A stretch of 64,000 bases of DNA. It comes from Cellulomonas cellasea (GTDB lineage: Bacteria; Actinomycetota; Actinomycetes; Actinomycetales; Cellulomonadaceae). The position numbers were made by a program, and so were the translations under genes. Below are positions 62,656-64,000 of this stretch, piece by piece. Numbering within the stretch: the first letter of the stretch is position 1; each line of letters starts with the position of its first letter. The DNA is taken from the NCBI RefSeq assembly GCF_006538745.1, contig NZ_BJLR01000007.1, positions 42,550 through 106,549 of the forward strand, read 5' to 3'. The notes under the pieces were generated by a model. That model had not been told where the DNA came from. It worked only from the letters and a program-made list of their open reading frames with translations, and made no database searches.

Positions 62656-62821
62656 ACCCGACCGGTGGCGGTGGGTGCTCAGCGGCGGGCACCCACCGCC
62701 GCCTCCCCGTCGCGGGGCGGACGCCCGGGTCCCGGGTGGCCGCCCTCGACCCGTCCCCGCCGCTCCCCCGCTCGACCCGCACGCGGCTCCCGCCCCTCCC
62801 CAGCACAGCGAGGACACCCCG

Positions 62822-63508
62822 ATGACCACCGACCGGACCACCCGACGCCCTGCGCACCGCGGCGCCGTGCGGCACGCGCCGGCCCTCGCTCTGCTCGTGT
62901 CGCTGGTCGTCACCGGGTGCGCCGCCGACCCCGAGCCGGTCGCTGCGACGCCCGCCCCGACCGCGAGCCCCACCCCGACGGCGGCCCCGCAGGAGCCCGT
63001 GCTCGACGTGCCGCTCCAGCCCGCGACCCTCGGCGCGCAGCCCGCCGCCGACGCCCGCCGCCCCGTCGACCTCGTGATCCCCGACCGCGCGATCCAGGTC
63101 CCCGTCGACCCGGTCGGCGTGGCCGAGGACGGCCAGATGGAGATCCCCCCGCTCGCCGAGCGCGCCGGCTGGTACCGCTTCGGCTCGAGCCCCGGCGACC
63201 CGTCCGGCACCGCCGTCGTGGCGGCCCACGTCGACTCGGTCGCCTCCGCGGGCCTCGGCCCCTTCGCGAAGCTCGGCGACGTGCAGCCGGGCGACGTCGT
63301 GGACGTGACGCTCGACGACGGGACCGCCGTCCGGTACGCCGTCGTCGACGTCGTCCGCGTCCCCAAGGTCGAGGCCGTGTGGGACCAGGTCTTCGTGCGC
63401 GACGGCCCGCCGCGCCTCGTCCTGGTCACGTGCGGCGGGGTGTTCCAGCGCGAGGTGGGCTCCTACACCGACAACGTCATCGTCACGGCGGAGCCGGTCG
63501 GTGCATGA
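62822..63508 (+). CDS. Class F sortase, lipoprotein-like
   Basis: A 228-residue exported transpeptidase-like protein. The signal ends in a lipobox-like VVTGC with Cys33, followed by a Pro/Thr linker; the sortase barrel spans about 80-228. The catalytic set is visible: His136 in AAHVDS, Cys204 in LVTCGG and Arg210 shortly after. The missing C-terminal extension and N-terminal anchor match class F. The natural substrates of class F sortases are poorly known; the neighbouring DUF4397 protein is a candidate. Its stop overlaps the following sigma factor ATG. Confidence 0.9.
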   Translation: MTTDRTTRRPAHRGAVRHAPALALLVSLVVTGCAADPEPVAATPAPTASPTPTAAPQEPVLDVPLQPATLGAQPAADARRPVDLVIPDRAIQVPVDPVGVAEDGQMEIPPLAERAGWYRFGSSPGDPSGTAVVAAHVDSVASAGLGPFAKLGDVQPGDVVDVTLDDGTAVRYAVVDVVRVPKVEAVWDQVFVRDGPPRLVLVTCGGVFQREVGSYTDNVIVTAEPVGA

Positions 63509-64000
63509 TGTCCGTGCTAGCGGGCGCGCCATCGGCACGGCGCGCGACCACTGCGCCGCTGAGGAGGAGGTCCCCGCTGTCCACGCCCTCGCCGGTCACG
63601 CACCTGCGCACACCCCCTGAGTGGGACGACGACGCGGTCGCCCGCGCGTTCGCGGCCGGGGACGAGCTCGCCCTCGCCGAGGCGTACCGGCGCTGGTCCG
63701 CGTTCGTGCACACGCTCGCGCTGCGCTCGCTGCGCGACGCGACCGACGCCGAGGACGTGACCCAGCAGGTCTTCGTGAGCGCGTGGCGCGGACGCAGCGG
63801 GTACGACGCGAGCCGTTCGCCGCTGCGGGCCTGGCTCACCGGGATCACCCGCAACGCGATCGCCGACGTGCACGCCCGCCGGGCCCGCGACCAGCGCGAC
63901 GCCCTCGCCGTCGCCGCGACGACGCCCCCCGCGCCCGAGCCCGAGACCGCGCAGCTCGCGGAGCGCCTGACGATGGCCGAGGAGCTGGACCGGCTCGGCG
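63505..64000 (+). CDS. ECF-type RNA polymerase sigma factor, C-terminus beyond window
   Basis: The gene runs off the right edge; about 165 residues are visible. Region 2 is clear: AFAAGDELALAEAYRRWSAFVHTLALRSL, DATDAEDVTQQVFVSAWRGRSGYD and PLRAWLTGITRNAIADVHARRARD. Region 4 is not reached. ATG 63505 overlaps the sortase stop, but its leading 24 residues are Arg-rich and without family resemblance. A strong GAGGAGGAGG site at 63561-63570 points instead to an in-frame CTG at 63577. An anti-sigma gene is expected next. The cluster order DUF4397-sortase-sigma suggests surface control by this sigma factor. Confidence 0.9.
   Translation, partial: MMSVLAGAPSARRATTAPLRRRSPLSTPSPVTHLRTPPEWDDDAVARAFAAGDELALAEAYRRWSAFVHTLALRSLRDATDAEDVTQQVFVSAWRGRSGYDASRSPLRAWLTGITRNAIADVHARRARDQRDALAVAATTPPAPEPETAQLAERLTMAEELDRLG

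Overview
This window is from a high-G+C actinobacterium, most likely a cellulolytic member of the Cellulomonas group. That assignment is inferred from three things: the very high G+C by eye; a GH48 cellobiohydrolase at the left edge behind a CebR/CelR-type operator (TGGGAGCGCTCC core); and actinobacterial gene orders such as ask-asd, recR with a DUF5063 gene, and dnaX near the SRP RNA. No rRNA, CRISPR array, plasmid origin or intact insertion sequence was seen.

Layout. 1-8 kb: secreted GH48 enzyme (cut by the window edge), a VOC/HxlR gene pair, a RimJ/RimL-type acetyltransferase, and two ABC transporter modules, one led by a YtrA-type GntR repressor. 8-20 kb: housekeeping block with asd, ask (internal beta-subunit start), a phosphopantetheinyl transferase coupled to a 33-codon ORF, DUF5063, recR, an S51 peptidase, dnaX, a large membrane protein with a lipase-like GHSQG domain, and the SRP RNA. 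20-25.6 kb: an ApbE-like protein, a DUF4232 protein, a methyltransferase/FAD-reductase pair and an XRE-cupin regulator.

25.65-30.5 kb: a small, decayed integrative element in a tRNA-Ser(GGA) gene. It is bounded by identical 57-bp direct repeats (tRNA 3' half). Inside lie 12-bp repeats near both ends, a truncated tyrosine integrase, frameshifted gene remnants, a strong terminator and an operon of two paralogous secreted proteins of unknown function. This is the clearest accessory region.

30.5-47 kb: small metabolic and regulatory genes (NUDIX, DUF2750, LtrA, ElaA-like, PAF-acetylhydrolase-like, HAF-repeat protein, ArsR operon, ScoMcrA-like head-domain protein, ABC/PadR module, DUF4386, XRE plus membrane protein), with a transposase fragment near 37 kb.

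47-52 kb: a 1146-residue putative glycoside phosphorylase of clan GH-Q type, divergent from a secreted GH16-like enzyme with a chitin-binding-type C-terminus. Their shared intergenic region holds two perfect palindromes. This looks like a small glucan-use locus distinct from the cellulose system. 52-64 kb: acetyltransferases, a VOC protein, membrane proteins, an SGNH hydrolase, a second HAF-repeat protein, a LolD/FtsX-type ABC pair, an ASCH protein, an orphan TctC-type binding protein, and a DUF4397 / class F sortase / ECF sigma cluster that runs off the right edge.

Starts were chosen from Shine-Dalgarno sequences and 1-4 base overlaps. Functions rest on recognised motifs only; no searches were run.
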